From CAYLZN01 sp964387935 (GTDB lineage Bacteria > Acidobacteriota > Vicinamibacteria > Vicinamibacterales > JAFNAJ01): a stretch of DNA of 27,095 nucleotides. Shown here piece after piece: positions 1 through 7,873 of this stretch. The notes below the pieces were generated by a model. The model saw nothing but the letters and a program-made list of their open reading frames with translations, was not told the origin of the DNA and did not search any database. Within the stretch, counting starts at the first letter, position 1. Every line of letters begins with the position of its first letter. Both the position numbers and the translations under genes were made by a program. Location of the stretch: positions 1 through 27,095 of the forward strand of contig CAYLZN010000039.1 in assembly GCA_964387935.1 (NCBI GenBank). Reading direction: 5' to 3'.

Positions 1-149
1 ATCGCGGTGTTGTAGAGCAACAGCGGTCGAAAGACCACGTAGCCCGGATCGACCCCGCCAAGCACCCGTCCCCCCGCGAGGAGGGTCACGATGCCGAACA
101 CGACGCCCACCGAGGCCAGGACTCTCCGCATGCCGGTTCGCCACTGCAT
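1..149 (-). CDS. Small membrane protein, N-terminal fragment
   Basis: The reading frame starts at an ATG at 149 and runs off the left edge, giving the first 49 residues. A Shine-Dalgarno-like GAGAGG lies 5 bases before the ATG. The fragment begins MQWRTGMRRV and continues into a hydrophobic stretch (about residues 10-25), then a Gly-rich turn and a second hydrophobic segment (YVVFRPLLLY). This is the pattern of small multi-pass membrane proteins. No family can be named from 49 residues. It is transcribed divergently from the DUF3598-like gene, and the shared 110-base spacer holds a TTGT-N4-ACAA inverted repeat, so the two may share regulation. Confidence 0.6.
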   Translation of the reverse strand, partial: MQWRTGMRRVLASVGVVFGIVTLLAGGRVLGGVDPGYVVFRPLLLYNTA

Positions 150-189
150 ATCAACCTCTCAGAGTATCCCGTCACCAATAAGGGCATGG

Positions 190-201
190 TTGTCAGTACA
201 A
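190..201. promoter_or_regulatory. Candidate operator TTGT-N4-ACAA (site 1)
   Basis: The site reads TTGTCAGTACAA in the divergent spacer between the membrane protein (start 149) and the DUF3598-like gene (start 260). The four-base arms are perfectly inverted, giving the GT-N4-AC spacing reported for operators of HutC-subfamily GntR regulators. Near-identical elements occur at 13696-13707 and 15042-15053. It overlaps TACAAT, which resembles a -10 hexamer, but no convincing -35 is visible. That a regulator binds here is inferred. Confidence 0.45.
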
Positions 202-259
202 TGTCACCACTTCGCCACGACTGGCTGGGTCGACGATTTCCGTTCGAGGAGGCGTGTGC

Positions 260-736
260 ATGGCCGACATCAAGACCGAACTTCCCCTGATCGCGCGCAA
301 CGAAGGTGTCTGGGACGGCGTGTACCGGTACTACGACGCCCAGGGGAACAAGATAGACGAACACAGGTCGCGCCTGATCTGCCGTTTTCCCGAGGGTGGC
401 CCCCATCCCTACCACCAGACGAATCACTACACCTGGCCCGACGGCCGGACGGAGGTGCGCGACTTTCCGGCGACCTACCGGGATGGCCGGATCTGGTGGG
501 ACAACGACCTCATCACGGGCTGGGCAGCCGAGGTGCCCCTCGACGAGCACCGCCGCACGACCATGCTGCACTGGGTCCGCAAGGGCGACCCGGGCACCTA
601 CCTCTACGAGATGATTCAGAACAGCGACTGCGGGCGCTATCGCTGCCGCGTCTGGCACTGGATCAAGGACGGCCAGATCGTGATGCGCACGCTCATCGAC
701 GAGACGAAGGTCTCCGACTCCTGGGAAGGCTACTGA
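260..736 (+). CDS. DUF3598-like small soluble protein
   Basis: A 158-aa protein (MADIKTELP...) with no signal peptide or membrane segment. It is rich in aromatic residues and in alternating Gly/Trp/Tyr strands (EGVWDGVYRYYD, NHYTWPDGRTEV, IWWDNDLITGW). The opening pattern of a leader followed by EGxWxGxY resembles the lipocalin-like DUF3598 family, whose function is not established. The ATG at 260 is preferred because GAGGAGG at 246-252 lies 7 bases upstream; a GTG two codons earlier is possible but too close to that site. Its last 44 bases overlap the 3' end of the convergent isochorismatase gene. The family call rests on pattern recognition only. Confidence 0.7.
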   Translation: MADIKTELPLIARNEGVWDGVYRYYDAQGNKIDEHRSRLICRFPEGGPHPYHQTNHYTWPDGRTEVRDFPATYRDGRIWWDNDLITGWAAEVPLDEHRRTTMLHWVRKGDPGTYLYEMIQNSDCGRYRCRVWHWIKDGQIVMRTLIDETKVSDSWEGY

Positions 737-1406
737 GGTAGACGAGGACCTCGTCGAGGGCGACCACGTCGCCGTACTTGCCGTCGATGTCGAGGAGGTT
801 GGCCTCGTGCGGGCCAGGAGCCCGGTCGCCCACGCACTCGCGGGGAACCATGGTGCGGAATCCGTGCTGGAGGCTGTCGACGACCGACGCACGCACGCAG
901 CCGCTGGTCGTCACGCCCGTGACGATCACGGTGTCGACACCCAGCGTCGTGAGGTGCGAGGCGAGCGATGTGCCGAAGAACGCGCTCGCGAACTGCTTCT
1001 CGATGAGGCTCTCGGTCGGTCGCCGGGCCAGGCGTGGGTCCAGTTCGACCCACCGGGTCCCGCGCACGAGGTACCTGAGAGATGGGACCTTCCGGATGAA
1101 CACCCCGGCCTCGCGGCATTCCGCGTCGTAGGCGACTGTGGTGAAGAAGACAGGCGCCTTCGCGCGACGCGCGGCCTCGAGCACGCGCACGGTGGCAGCC
1201 AGTTCGGCATCGAAGCTGCCGGCCAGCGGTGACGCGGGGTCGGTGAACCCCACGACGAAGTCGACCACGAGCACCGCCGGTCGCGCGCCGAACCCCACCC
1301 GCCCCAGGAAGCCGCGCTCCCGATAGAGCGCCCGGGTGGCCGCCTCGCTCGTTGGCCCCGCCCTGGCTGTCGCCGTCGCGCGAGACCTGCTGGTGCGCTT
1401 CACCAT
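693..1406 (-). CDS. Isochorismatase-family cysteine hydrolase (N-carbamoylsarcosine amidase-like)
   Basis: From an ATG at 1406 the product is 237 aa. The family's catalytic triad is visible: Asp49 (VVDF), Lys137 (IEKQF) and Cys170 (TTSGCVRAS), with the VTT turn that carries the usual cis-peptide before Cys. Proteins of this type hydrolyse carbamoyl or amide groups, for example N-carbamoylsarcosine to sarcosine, CO2 and ammonia, or maleamate to maleate. It is the last gene of the operon with hyuA and hyuB. That pairing recalls the known N-methylhydantoinase plus N-carbamoylsarcosine amidase route, so decarbamoylation is the favoured role (inference). The start is unsure: GGGAGG directly abuts the ATG, the following GTG codon is 3 bases from it, and the frame stays open to 1472 through a repeat-encoded leader. 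The first 25 residues are Arg/Ala/Thr-rich and probably disordered. The 3' end overlaps the convergent gene by 44 bases. Confidence 0.85.
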   Translation of the reverse strand: MVKRTSRSRATATARAGPTSEAATRALYRERGFLGRVGFGARPAVLVVDFVVGFTDPASPLAGSFDAELAATVRVLEAARRAKAPVFFTTVAYDAECREAGVFIRKVPSLRYLVRGTRWVELDPRLARRPTESLIEKQFASAFFGTSLASHLTTLGVDTVIVTGVTTSGCVRASVVDSLQHGFRTMVPRECVGDRAPGPHEANLLDIDGKYGDVVALDEVLVYLSSLPRSRRPSSRR

Positions 1407-1425
1407 CCTCCCTGCCCTGGACCCG

Positions 1426-1473
1426 CCGTACGCCCTACCGTTCGCCCAGCCGTTCGCCCTGCCGTCCGCCACC
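1426..1473. repeat. Degenerate 12-bp tandem repeat, about 4 copies
   Basis: Consecutive 12-base units CCGTACGCCCTA, CCGTTCGCCCAG, CCGTTCGCCCTG and CCGTCCGCCACC share the core CCGTNCGCC. They lie in the spacer between the CoA-transferase stop (1509) and the isochorismatase ATG (1406), immediately beside the 7-bp GCCGTAC array and sharing its core. If the isochorismatase frame began upstream at 1472, the block would encode a low-complexity Gly/Arg/Ala/Asn leader, which argues against that start. Confidence 0.8.
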
Positions 1474-1476
1474 CCT

Positions 1477-1507
1477 GCCGTACGCCGTACGCCGTACGCC
1501 GTACGCC
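1477..1507. repeat. GCCGTAC heptamer tandem repeat, 4.4 copies
   Basis: Four perfect GCCGTAC units (1477, 1484, 1491, 1498) plus a trailing GCC. The array ends one base before the complement of the CoA-transferase stop codon (1509-1511), so in transcription order it begins just after that stop. Each junction contains the palindrome CGTACG. A shorter copy of the same repeat lies directly after another stop codon at 15982-15998, on the opposite strand relative to transcription. The function is unknown. Confidence 0.9.
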
Positions 1508-1508
1508 C

Positions 1509-2741
1509 TCAGATCACCCCCTCCGCCTTCAGCCGCGCGAGTTCGTCGGCGCCCACGCCGAGCAGCCCTCCGTACACGTCCTCGTTGTGCGCGCCCAGCG
1601 GTGGGCCTGCCCAGTCCGTCCCCCCTGGGGTCGAGGAGAAGAACGGTGCGAACTTCGGCAGCAGGACGGTGTCGTCGGGATCGGTCGGCAGCGGGACCCG
1701 TTCGAACAGCCCTCGCGCCTGAAAATGGGGGTGGTGCACCTGATCGGCCACGTTGAGGATGGCGCCCGCAGGGACCTCCGCCCGTTCCAGCGCCTCCAGC
1801 ACCTCGTCGAAGGTGTGACCCGACGTCCAGGCCGCAATCGCCGCGTCGATCTCCGCCTCGTGCCGGACCCGATCGTTGTTGCGGGCAAAGCGGGGGTCGT
1901 CGGCCATGTCCTGGCGGCCGGCCGCGACCATCAGCCGCTTGAAGATGCTGTCCCCGTTGCCGCCGATGATGATGTACTTCCCGTCCTTGCACGGGTAGGT
2001 GTTGGTGGGGACAATGCCGGTGAGCCTGGAGCCCTGGCGCTCGCGCACGAGCCCGAACTTGTCGTACTCGGGCACCATGGACTCCATCAGGTTGAAGATG
2101 CCCTCGTAGATCGCGACGTCGACGACCTGACCCTCGCCCGTGCGTTTGACGTCGCGGTGGTAGATCGCGGTCAGGACTCCCATCGCGGCGTGGAGCCCCG
2201 CAATCGTGTCACCCATGCTGAGGTTCGGTCGGACCGGCGGCTGGTCCGGGTAGCCGCAGACGTAGCGCAGGCCTCCGGCGCCCTCGGCGACCGACGCGTA
2301 GCCCGGCTTGAATCGGTACGGTCCGGTCTGCCCCCAACCCGAGACGCGGCACATGATGATGCCGGGATTGACCTGTTTCAGGTCCTCGTAGCCGAGCCCC
2401 CACTCCTCCATCCGTCCCGGCCTGAAGTTCTCGAGCACGACATCGCATTTCTCGGCGAGGCGCCTGACGAGCGCGCGGCCCTCCGGCTTGCGCAGGTTGG
2501 CCGTGACGCAGCGCTTGTTGCGCCCCAGGATGAGCCACCAGAGCGCGGTGCCTTTGTACATCGACCGCCAGGTCCGCAGCGGGTCTCCGCCGTCGGGCGG
2601 TTCGACCTTGATGACGTCTGCGCCGAACCACGCGAGGAGGACGGAAGCGAACGGGCCAGCCAGGAGCTGGCCCATTTCGAGGATACGCAGCCCTTCGAGC
2701 GGGCGTCGCGGGGCGGCTGACGGGGGCGCATCGGGAGCCAT
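1509..2741 (-). CDS. CaiB/BaiF family (class III) CoA-transferase 1
   Basis: A 410-aa protein, normal for the family. It begins with the typical block PLEGLRILEMGQ...GADVIKVEPPDGGD and contains LENFRPGRMEEW (about residues 103-114). The catalytic Asp that forms the acyl-anhydride intermediate in formyl-CoA transferase is Asp178 (SMGDTIAG). Such enzymes move CoA from an acyl-CoA donor onto a carboxylic acid in the cytoplasm. The gene lies 12 bases after hyuB and before the isochorismatase gene, so it may activate the acid released by the hydrolases (inference). The acid itself cannot be predicted. This is one of three paralogous CoA-transferases in the window. Confidence 0.92.
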   Translation of the reverse strand: MAPDAPPSAAPRRPLEGLRILEMGQLLAGPFASVLLAWFGADVIKVEPPDGGDPLRTWRSMYKGTALWWLILGRNKRCVTANLRKPEGRALVRRLAEKCDVVLENFRPGRMEEWGLGYEDLKQVNPGIIMCRVSGWGQTGPYRFKPGYASVAEGAGGLRYVCGYPDQPPVRPNLSMGDTIAGLHAAMGVLTAIYHRDVKRTGEGQVVDVAIYEGIFNLMESMVPEYDKFGLVRERQGSRLTGIVPTNTYPCKDGKYIIIGGNGDSIFKRLMVAAGRQDMADDPRFARNNDRVRHEAEIDAAIAAWTSGHTFDEVLEALERAEVPAGAILNVADQVHHPHFQARGLFERVPLPTDPDDTVLLPKFAPFFSSTPGGTDWAGPPLGAHNEDVYGGLLGVGADELARLKAEGVI

Positions 2742-2753
2742 ACGACGCGCAGT

Positions 2754-4598
2754 CTACTTCATGAGCCCGATCGCCTGGGGCACTGGCCCGAACGTGAACA
2801 GCTCGCCTGTGGCGCGCGTCGCCCGGAGCTGACGCCGTCGCTGCTCGGTGGCCGGCACGTCGAGCTCGTGGGTCGCCGGGTCGAGCACCACGCCGTAGTC
2901 GCGATGGGCCTTCTCCGGGGACACGAGACCGCGGCGCACGTCCATCTCCACGCGTTCCGCCGGTCGATCCAGGGGGTCCTTCCAGCCACCGCCCCCGGCC
3001 GTGCGGTAGATCAGGCGATCGCCCTTCTTCACCGGAACCTGGGAGATCTTCGACGGCAGGTGGGCGCGTTCGCCGTTGGCGCGAATCAGCTCCTTCGTGC
3101 TCGGCAGGCCCGGCAGGCCGCCCATGATGCCCCAGGGGTGCGACCGCTCGCGGTCGTCGTGAATCGCGATCTCGCCGTCGGACTCGAACCGGTACACCTT
3201 GTGGACGCCGTTGCCGCCGCGATGGAAGCCGGCGCCGCCGGAATCGATGAGCGACCCGTACTCCAGCACCGTGATCGGGTAGTAGCTCTCGAGGTACTCG
3301 CTGGGGATGTTCTCGAACAGCGGCCACCACGAGTGCGCGTCCATGCCGTCGCCGATCGGCCGGCCCGGAATACCCCCGAAGGAGATCTCCATCAGGTGGA
3401 AGAACTCGCGGTGCTCGTCGTAGCCGTTGTAGAGCAGGTACGGGGACGTCCCGTAGCCGGCCGCGGTCGAGAACTCCGGTGCGCCCTGGGCCAGCGTGCC
3501 GCCGAGCACGTCGAACAGGCGCGTGAGGGCGTGCGTCCGGCACCCGAGCGCCGCCGGGAACCTCGGCGCGAGCAGCGAGCCTTCGGGCATGGTCACGTGC
3601 AGCAGCGGGTAGAACCCGTCGTTGAACAGGATCTGCGGATCGAAGACCATGATCAGGTAGACGCCGATGAACATCTTGAACATCTCTTCGTTCAAGAAGA
3701 AGTTGATCGGCCCCGGGGCCTGCGCGTCCGTGCCCGTCCAGTCGAAGTAGGCCTGGTCGTCCTTCCGCCAGATGGTGAGCTTCATCTTGTACGGCCCGTT
3801 GCCGCGGCCGTCGTCGTCGATGTAGTCCTCGAAGCTGACCTTCTTCTCCGGCAGGTTCTGGCGGATCAACTGCTGCATCATGCGGCGGGTGCGGTCGAGC
3901 AGGGCCTCGCAGGCGGCGAGGTACATCCGGCTCCCGAACCGCGCGCAGATCTCCTTGACGCGCTTCTCCGCCGTCCGGCAGGCTGCGACGATCGCCATCA
4001 GGTCGAAGTAGTTCATCGTCGGCATGCGGGAGTTGTTGAGGACCAGGTCCAGCACGTCCTCGTTCAGCTTCCCCCTATCGAACAGCTTGACCGGTGGAAT
4101 CCGGGTGCCTTCTCCGAAGATCGTCGTGGCGTCGGTGGGCAGCGAGCCCGAGACGGGCCCGCCGGCGTCGATCGTGTGGCCGAACTGCGAGCCCCATCCC
4201 ACCATCTCGCCGTTGACGAAGATGGGGAGCAGCACCATCCAGTCGTTGATGTGGGAGATGGCGCCCTTGCACTTGTAGGGGTCGCTCATGAGGAACACGT
4301 CGCCCTCGTGGATGCCGCGCGTCCACGTGGCGATGAACCCCGCGATGTAGGAGCCGAACTGGCCCACGACCATGCGGCCGTCCGGGGTCGCGATCATGGG
4401 GAAGCCGTCGTGCTGCTCACGGATCACGGGCGACATCGCGGACCGGAAGAGCGTCGTGTCCATCTCGTGCCGCGCGTTGCGCAGCGCGTTCTCGATGATG
4501 TCGAGTGTGATCTTGTCGACGGCCGGGAGCCTCGTCCGTGTCCCCGCGGATCGCGACGCCGTCCGCGTGGATGCCTGCCGCGTTGCCGAGCGCTTCAT
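2754..4598 (-). CDS. hyuB: Hydantoinase B/oxoprolinase subunit (HyuB)
   Basis: A 614-aa HyuB-family protein. The core starts near residue 28 (KITLDIIENALRNARHEMD), after a basic Ser/Thr/Arg-rich tail. The conserved DPY...H block (SDPYKCKGAISHIND, around residues 105-120) and the C-terminal TAGGGGWKDPLDRP followed by RGLVSPEKA are family hallmarks. HyuB pairs with HyuA in ATP-dependent opening of cyclic amides (N-methylhydantoin, 5-oxoproline) or in related carboxylases. The start at 4598 is supported by AAGGAGA 6 bases upstream, and it follows the hyuA stop by 3 bases, so translation is probably coupled. Substrate specificity cannot be told from sequence; acetone/acetophenone carboxylase-type activity is an alternative. 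Confidence 0.92.
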   Translation of the reverse strand: MKRSATRQASTRTASRSAGTRTRLPAVDKITLDIIENALRNARHEMDTTLFRSAMSPVIREQHDGFPMIATPDGRMVVGQFGSYIAGFIATWTRGIHEGDVFLMSDPYKCKGAISHINDWMVLLPIFVNGEMVGWGSQFGHTIDAGGPVSGSLPTDATTIFGEGTRIPPVKLFDRGKLNEDVLDLVLNNSRMPTMNYFDLMAIVAACRTAEKRVKEICARFGSRMYLAACEALLDRTRRMMQQLIRQNLPEKKVSFEDYIDDDGRGNGPYKMKLTIWRKDDQAYFDWTGTDAQAPGPINFFLNEEMFKMFIGVYLIMVFDPQILFNDGFYPLLHVTMPEGSLLAPRFPAALGCRTHALTRLFDVLGGTLAQGAPEFSTAAGYGTSPYLLYNGYDEHREFFHLMEISFGGIPGRPIGDGMDAHSWWPLFENIPSEYLESYYPITVLEYGSLIDSGGAGFHRGGNGVHKVYRFESDGEIAIHDDRERSHPWGIMGGLPGLPSTKELIRANGERAHLPSKISQVPVKKGDRLIYRTAGGGGWKDPLDRPAERVEMDVRRGLVSPEKAHRDYGVVLDPATHELDVPATEQRRRQLRATRATGELFTFGPVPQAIGLMK

Positions 4599-4601
4599 GG
4601 C

Positions 4602-6674
4602 CTATCTCCTTCCCCTCTTCCGATGGCCGTCCGGCCAGATGAGGATGTTCTCGTAGGCGTCCACGTCACCGTGATGCCCCGGCAGGATCAGGGTGGTGGA
4701 GTCGTTCTGCGTGATCACGGCGGGGCCTGCGATGCGATCGCCCGGCCTGAGCGCGTAGCGGTCGTAAATCGGCGTCGGCAGGGTCCGGCCCCGGTGGTAG
4801 ATCTTGTGCTTCTCGACCGGGGTCGGCCGGCCCGGCTTCGCCGGCATCCTGTGGCGGCTCACCTCCACCTTGGGCACGATGCCCACCGCCACGGCGCGGA
4901 GGTTGACGACCTCGATGTCGTGGTCGATGTTGAACCCGTAGCTCTGCTCGTGCACCGCCTTGAACCGCGAGACGATGCGCTCGAATCCGTCTGCTTTGTC
5001 GAGCCACTCGAGGTCCACGTCGATCGGGAACTCGTAGCCCTGGCGGTGGTACCGCAGGTCGACCTGGTACTGGATGCGCCGGTTCCCGGCCGCGATCTTC
5101 TCCGACGCCAGCCAGGTGGCGGCCTGGCGCCCGAGGTCCTTCAGATGCTTCTTCACCGTCCCGCGATCGACCTGCCCCATCGTCCTGATGACGGTCCGCG
5201 AGAACTCGTTGCGGATGTCGGAATGCAGGAAGCCCAGGGCGGACAGCACGCCCGGCGTCGGCGGGATGATCGACGGCCACGAGCCCAGGAGCATCGACAG
5301 CGCGTTGGCGTGGAGCGGTCCCGCGCCGCCGAGCGCAACCAGGGCGAAGTCGGACGGGTCGTACCCGCGCTGGACCGAGACGAGCCGCAACGCCCCGAAC
5401 ATGTTCTCGTTGACGATGTCGTAGATGCCCTCGGCAGCCTGGAGGAGCGACAGGCTCATGGCGTCGGCGATCTTCCGGACGGCCACCACGGCGAGGTCCG
5501 ACTCGAGCGGCATCTCGCCGCCCAACAGCCTCGGCGGGAGGTAGCCGAGCACCACGTTGGCGTCGGTGACCGTGGGCTCGGTGCCGCCAATCCCGTAGCT
5601 CGCCGGTCCGGGCTCCGCGCCGGCCGACTGCGGGCCGACTCGCAGCGCCCCGGTCAGCGGCACGTGGGCGATCGACCCGCCGCCGGCGCCGACGGTCCGC
5701 ACGTCCACGCTTGGCGCCTTGACCGGGTAGTAGCCGACCCGCGTCTCACGCTGCACGTTGGGCGACCCGCCGAACGAAATCGCCACGTCGGTGGACGTGC
5801 CGCCCATGTCGAACGACAGCACGTTCCTGAAGCCCGCGAGCTCGCCGATGTACGAGGAGGCGACCGCGCCGCCCGACGGCCCCGAGAGGAGCGTGTTGAC
5901 GGGGCGCTCGGTGGCGGCCTCGAGGCTCATCACGCCACCGTCCGAACGGACGATGTTCATCTTGCCGCGCAGGCGGGCGTCCTCGAGCTTCTGCTTCATG
6001 CCCGACAGGTACGTGCGCATCTTCGGCCGCACGTACGAATTCATCACCGTCGTCAGCGTGCGCTCGTACTCGCGGAACTCTGGAAGGATGTCGGTCGAGA
6101 TCGTGACCGGCAGGTCGGGATACATCTCGAGCGCCAGCGCCTTGACGCGCTGCTCGTGCGCCGCGCTGGCGAACGAGTTGACGAGCGACACGGTCAGCGC
6201 CTGGATACCGGCGTCGTGGAGTTCCCTGATGACCCGTCGGGCCTGGGCCTCGTCGAGCGACGACAGCTCCTCCCCGCGGGCGCTCATGCGCGCCGACAGC
6301 CCGCGGGTGAGCTCCAGGGGAGCCAGAGGGTCGGGCTTGATCATGATGATCCAGCCGGCCAGCGGCCCGGGCGTCTGCCCGCGAGCGACGTGGAGGATCT
6401 GCTCGAAGCCCGCCGTGGTGATGAGCCCGACGCGCGCCCCCTTCCCCTCCAGCACCGCGTTGGTGGCCACGGTGGTGCCGTGGAGGATCAGGGTGATGTC
6501 GTTCGGGTCGATGCCCGCCAGATCCGCAATCTTGTGAATGCCTGCGAGCACGCCGACCGACTGGTCCGCCGGCGTCGAGGGCACCTTGGTCAGGTGCAGT
6601 CTGCCGGTGCGCTCGTCGTAGAGCAGGAAGTCGGTGAAGGTGCCCCCGACGTCCACGCCCAGTCTGTAGGCCAT
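4602..6674 (-). CDS. hyuA: Hydantoinase A/oxoprolinase subunit (HyuA)
   Basis: A 690-aa HyuA-family protein with the ASKHA-type nucleotide-binding signature at the N terminus (VDVGGTFTDF, residues 7-16) and a second phosphate-binding block (DMGGTSTDVAI, near residue 285). GTTVATNAVLEGKGA follows the first lobe, as in hydantoinases and 5-oxoprolinases. It should supply the ATP-using half of a HyuAB enzyme that opens a cyclic amide ring. The ATG at 6674 is chosen because AGGAGG lies 4 bases upstream and the family block starts at once; the frame stays open further upstream only over the neighbouring gene. It lies 8 bases after the nitrilase-fold gene and 3 bases before hyuB. Confidence 0.93.
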   Translation of the reverse strand: MAYRLGVDVGGTFTDFLLYDERTGRLHLTKVPSTPADQSVGVLAGIHKIADLAGIDPNDITLILHGTTVATNAVLEGKGARVGLITTAGFEQILHVARGQTPGPLAGWIIMIKPDPLAPLELTRGLSARMSARGEELSSLDEAQARRVIRELHDAGIQALTVSLVNSFASAAHEQRVKALALEMYPDLPVTISTDILPEFREYERTLTTVMNSYVRPKMRTYLSGMKQKLEDARLRGKMNIVRSDGGVMSLEAATERPVNTLLSGPSGGAVASSYIGELAGFRNVLSFDMGGTSTDVAISFGGSPNVQRETRVGYYPVKAPSVDVRTVGAGGGSIAHVPLTGALRVGPQSAGAEPGPASYGIGGTEPTVTDANVVLGYLPPRLLGGEMPLESDLAVVAVRKIADAMSLSLLQAAEGIYDIVNENMFGALRLVSVQRGYDPSDFALVALGGAGPLHANALSMLLGSWPSIIPPTPGVLSALGFLHSDIRNEFSRTVIRTMGQVDRGTVKKHLKDLGRQAATWLASEKIAAGNRRIQYQVDLRYHRQGYEFPIDVDLEWLDKADGFERIVSRFKAVHEQSYGFNIDHDIEVVNLRAVAVGIVPKVEVSRHRMPAKPGRPTPVEKHKIYHRGRTLPTPIYDRYALRPGDRIAGPAVITQNDSTTLILPGHHGDVDAYENILIWPDGHRKRGRR

Positions 6675-6682
6675 GGGTCCTC

Positions 6683-7717
6683 CTACTTGATGATGCCCGT
6701 CTCCACCAGCCGCTCGATGGTCCGTCGCTGGGCCGCCAGCAGTTCCTCGCGCCCGTGGAAGGTCCCGGTGCACTGGTCCGGCGGAACGAACGTGTGCGCG
6801 GCGTACATCGGCGCGTACAGCTCGAACCGCTGGCGCGCCACCAGGTTCTGCATCCCCCCGAGGCGACGAAACCGCCGGAGGGCCTCCACGTCGATCTCCG
6901 CCGTGGCCGCGAGGCTCTCGCCCTGGTCGGCCTCGGCGAGGACGAGCCCGCGGTAGTCGACGATCTTGGACTTCCCGTCGGTCGAGTGCTCGGGCACCGG
7001 AATGCCTGCAATGCCGGCCGAGTTCGCCGACACGAGGCAGGCCGCGTTCTCCACGGCCCGCGCGAGCTTGGCCACTTCCTTCGGCATGCGCGGATGCCCG
7101 CCGACGTCCGATGTGGAGTGCAGGAAGACCTCCGCGCCGTGCATCAGCAGGCACCGCGCCACCTCCGGATAGAGAATCTCCTCAGAGGCGATGGCTGCGA
7201 GGCGACCGAGCGGCGTGTCGGCCACCGGGAAGATCTCGCGGAGCGTGTGCCGCTCGCGGTAGCGCGTCCACATGTCGTGCGGCGACACCGTGTAGAGGCT
7301 GTTGAGCCGCCGGTACCTGAGCGCGAGGCCGTCGGGGCCGACGAGCCAGCTCGCCTGGAAGTAGACCCCCGGCCACGACGGATCGTGTTCGTAGCTGTTG
7401 CCGCAGATCCAGACCCCCGCCGACGCGGCAAAGGCCGTCACGCGATCCGTCTCCAGACCGGGAATCCTGATGCACGCCTTGGCGATCCAGTCCTCCGGAC
7501 TCTCGCCCATCGGGAACGACGTCAGGAAATACTCCGGCAGCACGAACAGCTTCGCGTCGTGCCCGTGGAACGCGCGCGCACCGCGGATGGCCTCGAACAC
7601 CCGCTCGAGCGTCGCGTCGATGAGGCGCTGGCTGTCGCGCCGATCGGCGCAGCGATTGACGGCGTCGCATCGCAACTGCAGCGCGACCGCCCGATAGCAC
7701 GGCGCGGCGTCGCTCAC
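6683..7717 (-). CDS. Nitrilase-fold protein with altered catalytic residues
   Basis: A 344-aa carbon-nitrogen hydrolase-fold protein. Glu62 (VLPEYF) matches the general base of the family. The position of the nucleophilic Cys holds Ser178 (AIASEEILYPE, codon TCT), and the region of the catalytic Lys reads RYRRLN (residues 134-139), with Arg where Lys is expected. It may therefore be a pseudoenzyme, a non-hydrolytic subunit, or an enzyme with changed chemistry. This is seen by motif alignment only. The start is a GTG at 7717, with GGTGGAG 5 bases upstream. A longer frame to 7822 would run over the operator at 7823 and adds a non-conserved leader, so it is disfavoured. First gene of the hyuAB operon. 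Confidence 0.85.
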   Translation of the reverse strand: MSDAAPCYRAVALQLRCDAVNRCADRRDSQRLIDATLERVFEAIRGARAFHGHDAKLFVLPEYFLTSFPMGESPEDWIAKACIRIPGLETDRVTAFAASAGVWICGNSYEHDPSWPGVYFQASWLVGPDGLALRYRRLNSLYTVSPHDMWTRYRERHTLREIFPVADTPLGRLAAIASEEILYPEVARCLLMHGAEVFLHSTSDVGGHPRMPKEVAKLARAVENAACLVSANSAGIAGIPVPEHSTDGKSKIVDYRGLVLAEADQGESLAATAEIDVEALRRFRRLGGMQNLVARQRFELYAPMYAAHTFVPPDQCTGTFHGREELLAAQRRTIERLVETGIIK

Positions 7718-7822
7718 GGTCGCTCCACCGGACCCCGCCGCGCCCGCGCGGGCGCCGGAGCGACTCGCCGGGGAAACCGCACGGCAGTGGCCATCGGGCA
7801 CGAGGCAGAGGCGCTCGGACAC

Positions 7823-7844
7823 TTTGTCATGTGTTTATGACAAA
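7823..7844. promoter_or_regulatory. Perfect 22-bp inverted repeat, candidate operator (type 2)
   Basis: The arms TTTGTCAT (7823-7830) and ATGACAAA (7837-7844) are perfect inverted copies separated by six bases, in an AT-rich patch of an otherwise very GC-rich spacer. It lies about 105 bases upstream of the GTG start of the nitrilase/hyuAB operon and downstream of the VOC gene stop. An element matching it at 19 of 21 bases lies upstream of the aminotransferase gene (26443-26463). It is probably the operator of a dimeric repressor or activator not encoded in this window. Confidence 0.6.
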
Positions 7845-7873
7845 TGGCTTTGTAGTGCACGCGGCGCAGGTTG

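Noticed and set aside
1477..1507. Heptamer array considered as a CRISPR-like or coding repeat
   Set aside because: Units are only 7 bp with no spacers, and there are no cas genes; it lies between a stop codon and the next start, and coding use would need an unsupported upstream start.
2868..6956. A 1,362-codon open frame on the plus strand, antisense to hyuB, hyuA and part of the nitrilase-fold gene
   Set aside because: Its translation is Arg/Val/Asp/His-rich with no recognisable domain, while the minus-strand genes show clear family motifs and ribosome-binding sites. Long antisense frames are expected from GC-rich third positions.
7718..7822. N-terminal extension of the nitrilase-fold protein up to a GTG at 7822
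   Set aside because: The added 35 residues are low-complexity, the start would abut the perfect inverted repeat at 7823, and a GTG at 7717 has a good ribosome-binding site and fits the family start.
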